A stretch of 64,000 nucleotides of DNA, taken from contig CM076274.1 of the NCBI GenBank assembly GCA_038380795.1, forward strand, positions 16,462,027 to 16,526,026, read 5' to 3'. Within the stretch, counting starts at the first letter, position 1. Every line of letters starts with the position of its first letter. Positions 13,243-25,639 of the stretch are shown here, piece by piece. This DNA comes from Pyrocephalus nanus (taxonomy: Eukaryota > Chordata > Aves > Passeriformes > Tyrannidae). The notes under the pieces were generated by a model, which did no database searches, was not told where the DNA came from, and saw only the letters and a list, made by a program, of their open reading frames with translations. Both the position numbers and the translations under genes were made by a program.

Positions 13243-13472
13243 TGATGGAAAACATTTCTTATCAAATTAATATACATAATCACTAATAGCTATGAGATAT
13301 ATTAATGAAGAGGTCATCTATGTAAACTGACAGTTGTGTTGATGAAACTTTATAACCTGACCAAATGCAACCAGAGACACTCTGTGGGTTTGTTTGTTGG
13401 GGTGGGTTTTTTTTGCAAGAATACAAGTGTTAACTATAAATGAATAAATATTAGCCTGGGAGTTGCATAATG

Positions 13473-13502
<30 letters not shown>
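13473..13502. repeat. Poly(A) tract, A19 plus interrupted extension
   Basis: Nineteen consecutive A residues (13473-13491) are followed by GAG and a further A-run to 13502. I recognise no retrotransposed cDNA upstream, so this is listed as a simple homopolymer tract. Confidence 0.93.
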
Positions 13503-13503
<1 letters not shown>

Positions 13504-13797
13504 TGCAAACTGCTTTCTCTTGGTTTGGGGCCTGAATAAGTGCACAGAAAAACAAGCATGGGGGAGCTGAGGATCAGCACTCTGCCATCCTTGTTTCCTC
13601 TGAGTGCTGATCTGCTGGGTCCCGATGATGGGAGCTGTGAGGAGGCTGTGATTCATCTGTAGGTGGCTGCCTGTCACGGGTGGGTGAAGCTCTTCCTATA
13701 TATAACTTGTGTATGGGTTCATAGCACACTTGAGGATGGCCTGGAATGAAAGGTGCTCTCAAAAAGCCCTGGGTAAATCATTATTTTATTATTACAG

Positions 13798-13927
13798 CAA
13801 GGTGCTAGCAGCTGACAGTTTCAGTAATTGGATCAACATTCATATTGCAAATGCCAGCAGGTTTGACTCAGCTGTTTATAGTTCTGAAGCAGACAAATTA
13901 AATTCTATTAAACTGATTTTATTCCAG
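13798..13927 (+). promoter_or_regulatory. Candidate CNE, possibly a splice-flanked exon
   Basis: A 130-bp stretch free of repeats. It has two CAGCTG E-boxes (13809-13814 and 13869-13874) and a TAATTG homeodomain core (13825-13830). It is bounded by an acceptor-like 'ttattacag' ending at 13797 and a donor-like 'CAG|gtgaga' at 13925-13933. One plus-strand frame is open throughout, but the peptide resembles nothing I recognise and 130 is not a multiple of three. The polypyrimidine tract before the acceptor is weak because A residues interrupt the T-run. A conserved enhancer seems likelier than a coding exon; a non-coding RNA exon is possible. Confidence 0.3.
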
Positions 13928-15001
13928 GTGAGATTTTTGAGAGATGAGAGAAACAAAGGCCAGACTGTTCTCTGCAGCCCTTAAAGATCACAGTGTTTCT
14001 GGCCCAAATGATTTCTCCTCTGTCATGTTCTGAGACAGCCAGACAGGCAGTGGCAGTTCCAGTTCGTGGCCGTGGCACGGACAAGAAGTTCAGCACTGCA
14101 GTGTAAATGAAATGCTAATTTCTGGTCCCTGTCCTGGTACAGGCACTGTGCAACTCATCAGTGCTGAATCCAAACAAGTGTATGGGTGCTCTCACACCTG
14201 ACTCCAGCTGTCTAGGTCTTGGAGTGAAATCTAATTCTAAAGCTATTTAAAGGCAGTAGTAGAGTGGCTTACCTCGATAACAAAGAAATGCTGCTTCTCT
14301 TCTCTGTCATGAGAAGTTAATCAGAGTCTGAGGAAGTCATCACCTTGCAGGGATCCACAGCTGGAATGTCCTCCAAGAAGGAAAGGCCTGGTCTTCTTTC
14401 TAAAATGCAGCACAAGCATAATGTTAGGAAGACAATCCTCTAATGTGGTAACCTTTAGTCTAGAGCACTTATCCAAAACCATGCAATGCAGGCTCAGTTT
14501 CCTTCTCTGTCTGAACATACTCAACATTCAATTTTTTGAAATTCATTGATATCAGAGCAAATTGGGTCATTAACTCCTTTTAACCCTCATTCAAACTCAT
14601 ATATGACAAAAACTATGTACTGAAGTAACAAAATTTTTGCTTTTCCTCACTGAATTATAATTACAGCAATGGCACTACGCCTTCAAAGCAGCATTTCCCA
14701 ATTATATTTTCAATTTATATTTTGGAAAACGGCTAAGAAGGAACCCTGTGAACTTCAGAAGTAGAGTTATTAGGTCCAAACCCAGGAAACTTACCCTTGA
14801 CGATCTGTTTATTTACTTTCTCCATCACTGTGTCTGTCTCTCCCTGGAATGAATAAGGTATCACCGCATTTTTTCGTTGGGTTGTTTCGCTCTGGGGTGT
14901 TTCTTTATTTGTTCACTTAACACCTAGAGGAAAAGGGAGATGTTAATTTCCTGCAGTGGCAGCTAAGACAGGCACAATTAAGCAGTTGACTTTCTAGGGA
15001 T

Positions 15002-15302
15002 TGCTCACCGAATTCTTCAAGAAGTTCCTGTGCAGCTGAAGCAGTCGAGGGCCACAGTATCGACTCCTGGCTGACAGCAAACAGATGGCCTGTCAGCAGA
15101 ATTGTTCATACTTCTAGTGGGGTGCATCATTAATGAAGCCAAACACGAGCTTACGTTTTTCAGCTCCCTGGTATTAAAAAAAGTGGTGCAGCACCACTGC
15201 AAAGGTAGTTTGTTAGATCCCACGTGTCACTCCAGGAAATCGGCAACCTATGTTAATGGTGCCCTGCATTCTTCCCGACAGGTTTTATTTTTCCACTGGT
15301 AA
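15002..15302. promoter_or_regulatory. Candidate CNE with local CpG enrichment
   Basis: About 300 bp with eight or more CpGs (accgaa, gtcgag, atcgac, cacgag, tacgtt, cacgtg, atcggc, cccgac) in a region otherwise poor in CpG. It contains a CACGTG E-box at 15221-15226 and a perfect 7-bp inverted repeat around one base (gtggtgc a gcaccac, 15183-15197). The frame 15102-15302 ends on the TAA of a donor-like 'ctggtaagtg', which looks fortuitous. Sequence of this kind often marks a conserved regulatory element, but this is inferred without comparative data. Confidence 0.3.
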
Positions 15303-18300
15303 GTGCTAAAATACTGCTTTGCATCTCCAGCAGTAGTAGTTTATCTCTGCATTTCCTGACAGATGCCAATGTTAGGTCTCAAGGGATACAGAAAAACCTG
15401 GGACAGCTAGGAGTGCCACTTGTAGGCTTTTTCAGTTTTGTATCACCTTTTTTTAACCTCTGCTACATGTCAACTAAGTTACATTTCAAAAGAAACAATA
15501 ATAGTTAAAGGATCAATTCCCACTCACTTTGCTCTCACAAATAGTCCCACTGAAACTGAGCCAGCTCTGTAAAATGTGGACTCTTGCTTATTGTTTGTTT
15601 CCTAGAATTGAATTTCCCCGAGACCTGTGATGACATTCACCATCACAAAAAGGTGCATTGCTTCACAGTCATTTACTGCTTCTGTTCGTGGAGAGCCAAT
15701 AATAAACTACTCCAAAACCCTAAACAATGAGAGATGGTTTTTGAATAAGGAAATACAGTTTAATAACTGCTGTGAGGCTTAATCACAAGAGGTATATCCA
15801 TAAAGATACTGACAGCACTGCGGGCAGTATTCTTAAATGCTGTGTTACTGTTCACATAGTCCGTAGTTCTTCAGATGTTTTTTCTAAGAAATTTCTTCAT
15901 ATCCCCTGTAGTCATCTTTGTCAATTTAATAATTGTTTGATAGTTTTGTTCAGCAGAACGTTAGAAGGGTTTCTTGTGTGCTGTCACCTTTGATTAGTGA
16001 AGTTCTCTACAGGGGGAATGGGGATGTCTGAAGGCTAAAGTGGTTGCATTCAAGGGTTTTTTGGTTGGTTTTTTTTTTATTTATTTGAGAAGCTGTATTT
16101 TTTAATAATGACTGTCATTTAAGAAAACTCAAAGTGCACGGTAAAGTATTGTTCCTAGGGTGTTTTATTGTATTTTTTTTTTTTTTTTAATGTTCACCAT
16201 TTGTTATTCTTCTATTCTTTCTCTCCCAATTACTATTGACGTTCAGGATGACTGTCAGCTGATAGCTTTTTATAAGCTGTTCTGCAAGCTGAACACAAAT
16301 AACATGACAGCTTGCAGGCTACTTGTTGTCATGGTGTTCTTACTTTGCTCTGGGCAATGCCATATAAAGAATATTACATCTCGACTCCTATTTGCATCAA
16401 CCAAATATTTTAACATTAACACAATAATATCAGAATGGCAGGATGTTCATGACATTACCAGCACCAAGAAAGCAGAATAAAATTATGTTCTGTTTCCGCC
16501 TCCACATTTTCACCCACTCCCAGGCTCTGTACTACTGTGGTTACAGGATTGTTGATTTCTGTGGAGGTAAGTTGATTTCAGGTTCTAAGCCAAATTATGA
16601 AATTTAATTTCAAAGGTCCTTCTGACTGCACTTGCAGGCTTTATTAAATGAGATGTAACACAGGGAATGTCACCCTTCACGCTGATCTTTGAACTGTCTT
16701 CCACCAATTTACTCCGAGATTGTCTTAATTTTAGAAGTTCTGCACAACATCCACAGTTGAAAAAGCTCCAAGGAATTACAGCACTGACCAAGAGCAGGTG
16801 AAAACTAGTTTGCATAAGAACATTACCAAAATTATCACAGAGATTTCGAGCAACAGAAAATGCCTCCCCATGTGAATAGCTTTCCTGTACTTTAGGACTG
16901 ACTTTGGTTTATTTTATCTTACTAACTTTGTAAACTGTCTAGCTTATGGTAGGAAAGGTGTTTTTAAGCAAAAAGATGTATTTTAAGTGCTTTAATATAA
17001 GAACTGTAGCCCCAGCTCTCAGCACAGAGCTGGTTCCAGGTTTCTAATAGATCATTTTGAATAAAACATCTCTCAGTGCTGTGCTGCTGGTTGTTGGATA
17101 GAAGCAGCAGCCTGTGTGGACCTCTCTGATATGCTGCTGCTTGCTCCTCTGCAGCTTTGCAAACCAACTAAATGCAAGTTTTTGTCTGCAAAGCAGGGTC
17201 ATCTGCAGTTTTTCTCTCTGTAGTATGAATGTTTGGGAACATGAAGAATAGAAGGCAGAGCCTTGCTGGAAGCCTTGAGATTGTCAGGAAATGCCTGCTT
17301 CAAGTAAGGTGGCTTCATCCCAAAAATCTAGACAAATGCAGTGCAGGAAGGGCTGTGAGAAGGACCATCAGAGATGGTTTGGATGCTTAGAGCAGCTGAT
17401 GGTGGTTCCTCCAAAACAACAGTGAAAAGGATGCTTTCTCTGACTGAGATATTTCTAACACAACACCTGCTGACTCTTTCCTCCTTCCACCCCAACATGA
17501 GCCCATTACAACACAGCCAAAGAAGCAGCCCAGCACCTTAATGCTTTGTTCCCGTGTTCCCCTCTGTGCTCGGGAGAAAGACCTTGCAAATATCTGCACA
17601 ACTGAAGGATTGTTCTCCTTCAAAATTTCCCTCAGGCACAGGTTTGAACATCACATGTAAACAAACCAACCCATGGGTGTGCTGAGTGGAACTCCCTGTC
17701 GTGCTCCCAGGTGTCATGTTAACAGACATATTAGTACAGCTTGCAATTAATACTACTACTATTATTTTCCCCCTACAGATTACATTTCTAGACAAGACCT
17801 GAATGACCTAAAGAAAATAAAACCAGAGAGTAAACACTTCATGATCAGGTCTATTTATTTATGTTAGACTACAGCAGCCTTTTAATTTTCCAGCAGCCAG
17901 CCCTTGAGGTAAAGAAACCAATCCCTCTCTCCCAGCACTGTAAAAGAAAGAGAGTGTTGCCTTTCCTTCATTGACAAGTATCAAAGACAGACAGAACAAC
18001 AAGATCCTTCAGTTTCCCATGAGCAAGAGTATATTTGGGCTTTAAACTTGTTGAAAAAACAGAAGTATTCTGATTAAAAGAGTTACTGAAATAAAGGAAA
18101 ACAAACAAAAAAAAAAATAAAGGAAGTGAAAAACACCACCCAAGCACAAGTTTTATTTCATTAGGGTTTTTTTTCCTTCAGTTAAAAATAACCCAAGAAG
18201 CAAAATATTGATTTCATTTTCAATCCTGAAAAGTCTTTCAAAAAAGGAACTTAGAAAGATGGAATTGGGTTGGATTGGCAGAAAGAAAAGAAACTTCACA

Positions 18301-20942
18301 AAGCTGCCAAACATGCAAACAAAACAATAAACTAGTCAAGACCCCAAATCTCAACTCGCATGTAAAGCTGCTGTGAAAAATGTTGCTTTTGACTCTAAAG
18401 CATTGTTCAATTAGAAAAACCTGATCTGAACAGCATAACAAGATCCAGAGCAGGCTTGGTGATGCTGAGAACCAGTGAAAAGCTGGTATAGATACCTCTC
18501 AGAAATGTCTTTTGCAGATGCCAAGGACATTTTTTTTCTGATAACTTTAGCAGCTTTCTAAGAGAATAGGACAAAGAATAAACACCGGAATTTCATCTTT
18601 CTCTCCTGTTGCATAAAGAAGCTTTGGACCCTCAGATTAGTTTATGAATGGTAACCTTCCTATAGAATGGCAGGTATAGCTGATAGAAGGCAGTATGTGA
18701 TAGAGAATAATGCAATGGAAATAATTCTAATAATTCGTTATACCCACTTACTTAAGTTCTCTTTATTATAATTTCCTTATTTCAATTTTGCTAGATTCAA
18801 GTCCCAGTTATTAGTTTCCTCTATGGTTTCATCAAACAGATTAAAGAATCATCCATTTGTGAAAATAGTTATCATTTAATAGGATAGATTCATTATTTAC
18901 TAAGAAGCCGCCTATTTCAACCCAACTCACATTTTACTTAGTTCTTTGAAGCATTTCCTCTCTTCTAAAGCCTTGCAATCTTACAGTTAAATAACTATTG
19001 ATGATGACTAATCTTTCCTGCTTTCCACAAAGCTCATTCTTGAGATTTCTCAATGAGTCCAAATGATCACCAGGGCTACCCTGCTGAGCAGTTTGAAATA
19101 TTTTCTAATTGTCTTTTTCATTCCCTAAAGAACTAAACATGCCTCCAAAGGACACTTTCTTAATATAATCTCAGAGTAGGTCCATCAGTTTTGTGCTTAC
19201 ATAAGTCAGTTCATTACCCATTCCTCTGCCCTTTGCCAAAGACATTTTTAAAATGCATCATTCTACTCACCTAATGAAATTTCCCCTGTATTTGTTTCCC
19301 TTATCTCTTCCTGAAATAAAAACTCTTCCTTAACAGTCTCACAAATTCACGTGCATCATACCAGTGACAAATAATCAAGCAAATATGACCACATATGTTC
19401 TTTAGTACATCCATGCTATGGATTGGTTGCACTTCAGTCAGTAATAGTTCAACACAAATCTGTAAATATTCACCTGAAAGAATCTTTCCATTTCCCTGTT
19501 ATATTTTTATAATAAAGGACTTGCACAGCACAGCACACAAAGGTGGGCTGGCACACTGAATTAAGCTGATAGTGATCAGCAAACATCCATCAACATGTTT
19601 ATGTTGCTAAACATCAAGATTCTCTTTCGTTTGTGATCCAGCTGTCAAGTGCATTCAGGCTGGATGCGTCTCTGAATGCTCAAGGCACATTTAATGTCAA
19701 AATCCAAGATGAGTACGCAGAGAAAACGTTTTCACAAGAATGCAAATATAAAAATATTCTGACATTTATTCGGGGGCTTGAGATAATTTATGACAAAAAA
19801 ACATCAACCCAGAGATTAAGGATTAGAGGGCTCAGAGCTGCCATGGAACAGTAGCATTTTGCACAGTGCTGTCCTCAGCAAAGAGTGAGCACAGCACTGA
19901 TGTCAAGGAACAAAAAAGCTGACACTTTTGCTCTGACTTTTTCTGGTATCTACACAAGCTACAGGCTCTCTGTTTCATGGATGCCTTTGCACCTTCCCAT
20001 AATTAAGAGAAATCCAGTGTCACATACTGGTCATCTTTCAGTAGTTCCAAAAGTGCAAGATTACCCCTAGCAAGCTGCACTTTCAAAAAGCTGTAGTGTC
20101 AGCGTGGTCTCTTCAGCCATCTGTGTCTCTAATCTACTTTTCCATATAAAATCATCAATATTCTGATCTACAGAGCTACGGTTGGGGTTTGTTTGCACTT
20201 CAAATAGAATCAGTTACACATTACTCAAGATCTAATTATATTGGGCTGCAAATGATGTAGAACTAGGTAATTTCTTTGGAACAAAGTAAATTTATCAAAC
20301 CCTTTTTTGCCACCCAAACAGAAATTTCCCTAAGAGGATTGCTTAGGTTTGTACTGGTTTGCTTTCACATTTAATGCTGTTTCACAACAAGTTGCTGATA
20401 CAGCTTTAGTAGGACTCAGTACCAAACATTTGTGAGGAAATGATTAGATGACTTTTTTCAGTTTTTTAATAAAACTTTATGTGAAACGTGACTCATGTAC
20501 AACTTTCCAGACACATAATATTTGTAGTTGTTTTCGGTGTCCTTCACTGATATTATTTAAATTATTTAAAAGGATGTAAGTGTCCTAGTTTGCATGATTT
20601 CCATAAGAATATAAATTTTTTTAGATTTTCAGTATTTTGACAAAAAAGATTAATTAAAAAAAAAATCCTGAATATTATCTTTCCTGTTCACTTACAGGAA
20701 CATTCTATAGGAGGCAAATATGAGAAATTTGAGTGAGCCAGAAAGATTCAAAACTCCCCAAATGTATATTTTTAAATTTTTAGCAAACTGAAAATGAAAT
20801 TCTTTTGGGACAAAGTTCTGGTCAACATGAATAGAGAAAAGGCCCTTCTTATTGTTATTCAGCATAAAGTGCTATGAAATTGTTTTAACTGAATCTTAGG
20901 GAGATAATATGGTACTTAAGACACCTGAAGTCTCTGTAACAT
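15303..20942. other. Unique non-coding sequence, no gene seen
   Basis: AT-rich single-copy-looking sequence apart from the CNE-like block at 16228-16475 and a T16 run at 16173-16188. Open frames are all about 106 codons or shorter with no recognisable domain. The frame at 19633-19854 (+, 73 codons) is polar and starts just before an AG acceptor-like site (ccag ending at 19643), but I cannot match it to a family. Confidence 0.55.
16228..16475. promoter_or_regulatory. Candidate conserved non-coding element
   Basis: Repeat-free sequence with a CRE-type TGACGT (16237-16242), a CAGCTG E-box (16256-16261) and short direct and inverted motifs (ctgtcagctgat, aagctgttctgcaagctg, atgacagcttgcag). An open frame of 106 codons (16160-16480 +) spans it. 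That frame starts in a poly(T) tract coding for a phenylalanine run and has no recognised domain, so I do not call it a gene. The dense motif content suggests a conserved enhancer-like element. Confidence 0.3.
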
Positions 20943-21436
20943 CAGTGGGGCTCAGCTGGAGCACTACATCAGATTTGGGCACAACACTACAGCTGAATCA
21001 ACCAAAGAAAGTTCAAAAAGGAGCAGAAAACACTGAGACTTTTCCAGCAAAATATCTAAAGAAAGATGGAAAGCAATGCTTTCCATCCAAAAGTGGGGAA
21101 AAATGAGTATGGACTTCAAATAGCAGCTGATGTCACCAAGAGGCTGACAAAGAGAGGAAAGCACTGATGTGCTCTCCAGGACAACAAGTAATTGATTTAA
21201 GTTACCACAGTGGAGATTTATCCTACACATTAAGAACATGTTGAATGGCAAGAGTATTAAGTGCTAAAAAACAACTGTTGAAAGAAGCTGAGGGTTCTGT
21301 ATCACTGGGCTTTTTTAAAAACAGGTTGGACAAATGGCTGTCAAATACTATTTAGGTAAAGCTGAATCTGCCTGGATTAATAAAGGAAAGCAGTGACCTC
21401 CTGAGGTCACATCAATCCTGTCACTACGGTTCTGTG
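20943..21436 (+). mobile_element. Ancient, diverged CR1-type LINE 3' end
   Basis: A much older CR1 relative than the other copies. Recognisable landmarks, in order, are the ORF2-derived 'ctcagctggagcactacatc' (20951-20970) plus 'agatttgggcacaacac' (20971-20987), a degraded middle, and then the 3' block 'aacaggttggacaaatgg' (21321-21338). After that come 'ctgcctgg', 'gacctcctgaggtcac' (21396-21411) and a terminal 'ctacggttctgtg' ending near 21436. The order fits the old CR1 subfamilies shared across archosaurs and turtles ('remaining AGG TTG GAC AAA' tail, then 'GACCTC..GAGGTC'). Many substitutions and small gaps mean no coding capacity remains. The 5' boundary is uncertain. Confidence 0.8.
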
Positions 21437-22558
21437 TCCATCTTCAGATTTTCTTAACAACTCCAAAACACAGAGTACTCTGCATGTAATGAGCTGAACT
21501 CTGAGCCAAATTAACACAGCCTGATGGAACTTTATCACCAAACACCACTGAGTCAATAATATAGACAAATCCTTGAATGTAATGCCTGAGTCTTATTCAG
21601 AGGGGAAAAGCCTTGGTCAAGAGACAGTCACTCATATTTTTATTTAAGAAATGCATGAGGTCTGTGGTGATTGCTGAAATTTGGTTCAGTAGCTTTAAAT
21701 ATAACAGAGTTGTGCTCCTCTTTTGCCTTTCACTGCTTTTAAGAGACAGTAAAAGTCTTCTAAAAATAATGAGTTTGCCTCATAAAAGTTAGGCGTTAAA
21801 ATAATAAGTTAGAGGCCATAAAAACAAATGTCCCTTAGAGATTTTATCCATCTGGACTAGACACAATATATAGCTACTGCAGTTATTTTGCAAACAATGT
21901 TAACAACATTATTCTAAAGTTTTCACATTGAATCTTAAATACCACAACACATATCTGTTCTGTCCCAAAGATTCCCAGACTTCAGATTTACATCTAAAAC
22001 TCACAGATGGCCTTACATTGTAATGGACCAACACAAATCACTGATTCAGGGAAATATCCAAGCAACAATTAAATCCCTCTTTATTCAGTAAAACACTAAC
22101 ATGTAATTTTAATAATGTCCACATTTAAAACAGAATCTGTTTTGTTCCCATGGATTTTCACATATGCTCAGTAATGCATTTAAGTTCTCATAATTAGTAT
22201 GAAAAAAGCCCTAAAAGGGATCAACCTTTAAATATCTTCAAACTGTATTTTTACTGGGGAGCTGAGACACAAAACTACATGCAAGTGTCAAGGTCCAGCT
22301 CTGACATGAAACCCTCTGATACCCATTTACAGCTGCAAGCAGTGGTTATGTCCATTCCTAATTTGAATGGAAACCACTTCACAGTGTTTCAAGGAAAGCC
22401 TGGCTGATCAATGTGAAAATAACTATTTTAGATTAGTGCATCTTTTTTTTTTTCAGCTGCTCAGCACAAAATATTCTGTTTACTTTGAAATTACTTTGTT
22501 CTACTTTAATGAGGCTGATCTAATTCCTAAAGCCTCAGACCAAAGTGGCAATTGACAG

Positions 22559-22720
22559 GCATCAGATATTTACAGGAGAAAATTAAAAATCTATATGGCA
22601 TCCGCGAGTGATGCAGCTTTCCCAATGAATAAGAAGTGTTTGTAATGAGCAGCTATTATGGATAAAGGATAAATAAGTTAATTATGAAGAAAGAGCCATC
22701 ACTTTCATGACTATCTTCTT
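22559..22720. promoter_or_regulatory. Candidate conserved non-coding element
   Basis: A repeat-free block with homeodomain-type cores (TAATGAG at 22643-22649, TTAATTATG at 22678-22686), a CpG pair (tccgcga) and E-box-like 'gcagct' sites. There is no coding potential. It is flagged by sequence texture only. Confidence 0.28.
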
Positions 22721-22981
22721 AAAGAACTTGGTACTCTGCAGTAGTCAGCAGAGATCTGGAATGACAAGTTTGTTCCCAGAGCAAGGGAGGTTGGCAGCAT
22801 TACATGCAGTACTCCCAGGGTAGCCAGGAAACATGTGAAATACCTCCAGACCTGCTGGGAGGAATGTCACTGACTCCAGCTCTGTGGCCACTAATGTGTA
22901 TGCTCAGCTGGGAGCAGGGTTAAGTCATAGAGCTAAAACAGGAACACTTGTAGCAAATGATATCAAATTCAAGTCCTAGAA

Positions 22982-23146
22982 GTTTTTTCCTTTTTTTTTT
23001 TTTTTTTTTTCTGTTTCTTTTCATCACTAGGCAGGGCAACAGACTTTCACACATTCCTTTTTTTTCTTTTTTTTTTTTCCCCTCACTGGTCATTATGAAG
23101 AGGGCAGTGACTGTGTTTGGGGAGATTATCAAAAAAAAAAAGAAAG
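22982..23146. repeat. Homopolymer cluster: T20, T8/T12, A11
   Basis: T-runs at 22991-23010 and 23058-23078 (interrupted once by C) are followed by an A-run at 23131-23141, all within 165 bp. The translated Phe- and Lys-rich frames across this region are artefacts of these tracts. Confidence 0.93.
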
Positions 23147-23693
23147 GCATGATTTGGATCAGAAATGAGCAAGTTCTCAAATGCCCTACTGAATTTGGGT
23201 CTCTTGGCACAAGAGCAATGCCAAGGAACATAAATAGAAATACAAAGGTTCAAGTGATTTCTGGCTTGTAGAATAGAGAGCCTCATGAATTTACTAGATT
23301 TGTGTGACCATTCAGAAAATTCCTTAATGGTGGTATAAATGTCAACTCTTGATGCCAGTGATAGAGGTTTAATACAGTCTTGGCAACATATGCAGGTTGA
23401 AAGCCAACTGATCATTAATCTCCTTTTCATCATCTTTTTTGGTTAAACATCCCATCCTATTGTTCTTTGCTGTTATTCCCACCCCTGCCTGTTCAGTTGA
23501 TCACATCTCCTAACCTCACCTCCATCCCTTCTTCCAGACAGCTCTCACCATGCACAAAACAAGACTTCTTCACTAACCTGCAAGATCTTCTTGCCCTTTT
23601 TAACCCCCATGAGTCCTTCTTAAGGCCCCCCCTCTGTTCTTCAAGAAAATCACATTGACATACACAGAAATAGCTTTAACTCCCAGCTAAAAA

Positions 23694-23751
23694 CTTGTTC
23701 TTAAGTTCAATTAAATTTACTTGTTCTTGAATTTGCTCATTCTTGAATTCA
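23694..23751. repeat. Short degenerate direct repeats (cttgttctt-type)
   Basis: Three related copies of 'cttgttcttaagtt', 'cttgttcttgaattt' and 'cattcttgaattc' are spaced about 26 and 16-18 bp apart. This is a small local duplication with no assigned function. Confidence 0.55.
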
Positions 23752-25639
23752 AAACAAGGCTCTCCATGCTCGCTGAAGGCATAACAAGTGTCACAGCAAA
23801 CAAACACGGGATCTGTCAAATAAAACAAACCCCCCCTAGGTGAGAATACTAATTGTACAAACATCTCCCTACAATGTACAATGATACAACCATCTCCATG
23901 ACATTCCCAAAGGGAGATATTTTTGAACAATACACATACCATGGAGTGAATTTTTCTCCCAGTCCCATTTTACAATTTAGAGAGACCAATGGGATGCCAG
24001 AAATTTCCTTTAATTCATAAAAGGGAGCTGAGGAAGGGAGATGTCCAAAACAGCAATTAGTCTAAAACACAACTCTACTTTGTTTGCAAGACCTTTGGTC
24101 CTCCTACTCCTCTCTCTAATCTTCTGTTTTAAATATCTCAAAAGTATGATAGAGATGAACAACGACAGAGTTAAAAAATATAGGTGGATTTTATGTGAAA
24201 GAAGGATACTATGGAAAGACAGCAGTGTTCTATAAAACATGGTGTGAATTATGCCTGTAATATTAAATTGGTCCACATTATATAGTTCTGGATTGGAGAG
24301 CAAAGAGTAGAGTTAGGGGGCAATATTCTGATTTTTAGAATGTTCTGGAGAATTAACATTTGATTCACAGAGCAATTCAGCCATCCAACTACCCTTTGGG
24401 CACCTGAAACCATCTCATTTGGACTATATATTATCCCTGCTCAGCTATTGCTTAGTGCAGTAAATCTCTTGGTACCTGTGGCTCAGCTTATAAAACCCCA
24501 TGGGGTCTACATTTCAGCATTTGAGAAAGCCTGGAATTTCTCAAGCCTTAAGGACACTGAAAAACTCTCATTCTACCTTCCTGGGAAGCACCAATGGGAC
24601 TCACAAAAGAGACACTTCCTCCTCCAGTGTTCTCTGCAGGGCCAGGCACTCTGGACATGTTTCCTATCTCTTAACTACAGATGCAAAGAAGTGGGAGAGG
24701 CATTTCCCCCAGAAGTCAATTGGTCCAGTAATTTCAGCACCTCTGTGACTGCTCTGGGTGAGGGTAAAGCTGCACCTTTCTCCTTGCAGGGAGATGTCAA
24801 GATAATGCACTAAATCTTGAGCCACTAAACTTCCTAGAATGTGTATTTCTCAATCTCTCGTGTTGAAATTGGTCTTTCAGCATAAAATTGTATATTTTTA
24901 ATGTTAGGTATTAGATTTTTAGTTTAGCAAACCTGCAGGTCAAGGAATTATTCTTGCTCATTTTTAGCCTGTGAATATTTATGCATTGTATTCAAAGCAG
25001 AATAGCAACTTTTACAGCAAAGGCTGAGGTAACTCCGTCACTTGAGTCCTGTAATGATGGGATGTTCAGACATTCTACTTAAAACTGGGGATACAGGACT
25101 TAAAAGTTTTGCACTTTGTCAACTGGAAAACATCCACCTAATCAACATCTTCCACATCTCAGATGAGTAATTAAGCCCCTAAACTCTCAGACATAAGTGG
25201 AGAAAAACAACTCCAAATGGATTTTTCTTTTCTTCTCTCAATGACTGGAAAAGTAATGGAAACAGAGTGGGGGAGTTGCTTCACTCAGTGGAACATTTCC
25301 AGAGGTAGCACAGCCTAGAGGGGTTCTCAATGTGTCGTGCCTTCCCCGGAAGAGCAGAGGATCTGCCAACCTTCCCAAGCTGCTTTAAATTTAATTTAAA
25401 GGAAAGACAGGATAAGACTCCCATGGTACACATCTTGAAAGCAACCAGTGATGTCAACCCAACCTAATGTACTTCTGCTTCAGTGGTCACTGATGAAGAA
25501 ATGTGAGAGGAAGGATTTTTAACACAGTGCAATGTATGAAGGGGCACGAGGTGGTGTGAATGGATATTTCTCCTTTGAAGAGGCTAAAGCCTGTACAGGT
25601 TTTTTTTAGTGGTTGTATAAAATGTTTTAAGATGATGGT

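Larger units (their letters stand above)
9095..13472. other. Unique non-coding sequence, no gene seen
   Basis: No supported gene. It contains a CNE-like block (9690-9920), a (TG)n tract (11794-11819), a (GTTT)n tract (13223-13242) and a slightly GC-richer patch at about 12890-13190. In that patch overlapping frames of about 95 codons are open on both strands, which argues that they are compositional. A 136-codon minus-strand frame at 9059-9469 overlaps the CR1 3' end and is rejected as coding. Confidence 0.55.

Noticed and set aside
19633..19854. 73-codon polar frame starting near an AG acceptor-like site
   Set aside because: Peptide not recognised and no donor or polyadenylation context; kept only as a note in the block description.
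20581..20720. 'tgtcctagtttgc' resembling the 5' end of some avian endogenous-retrovirus LTRs
   Set aside because: No matching 3' end, polyadenylation signal or target duplication was found and the following sequence is plain AT-rich DNA.
22920..23271. Overlapping Phe- and Lys-rich frames on both strands
   Set aside because: They are created by the T20/T12/A11 homopolymer cluster.
24448..24813. 121-codon plus-strand frame
   Set aside because: No recognisable domain, an overlapping open frame in another phase, and no splice or promoter support.
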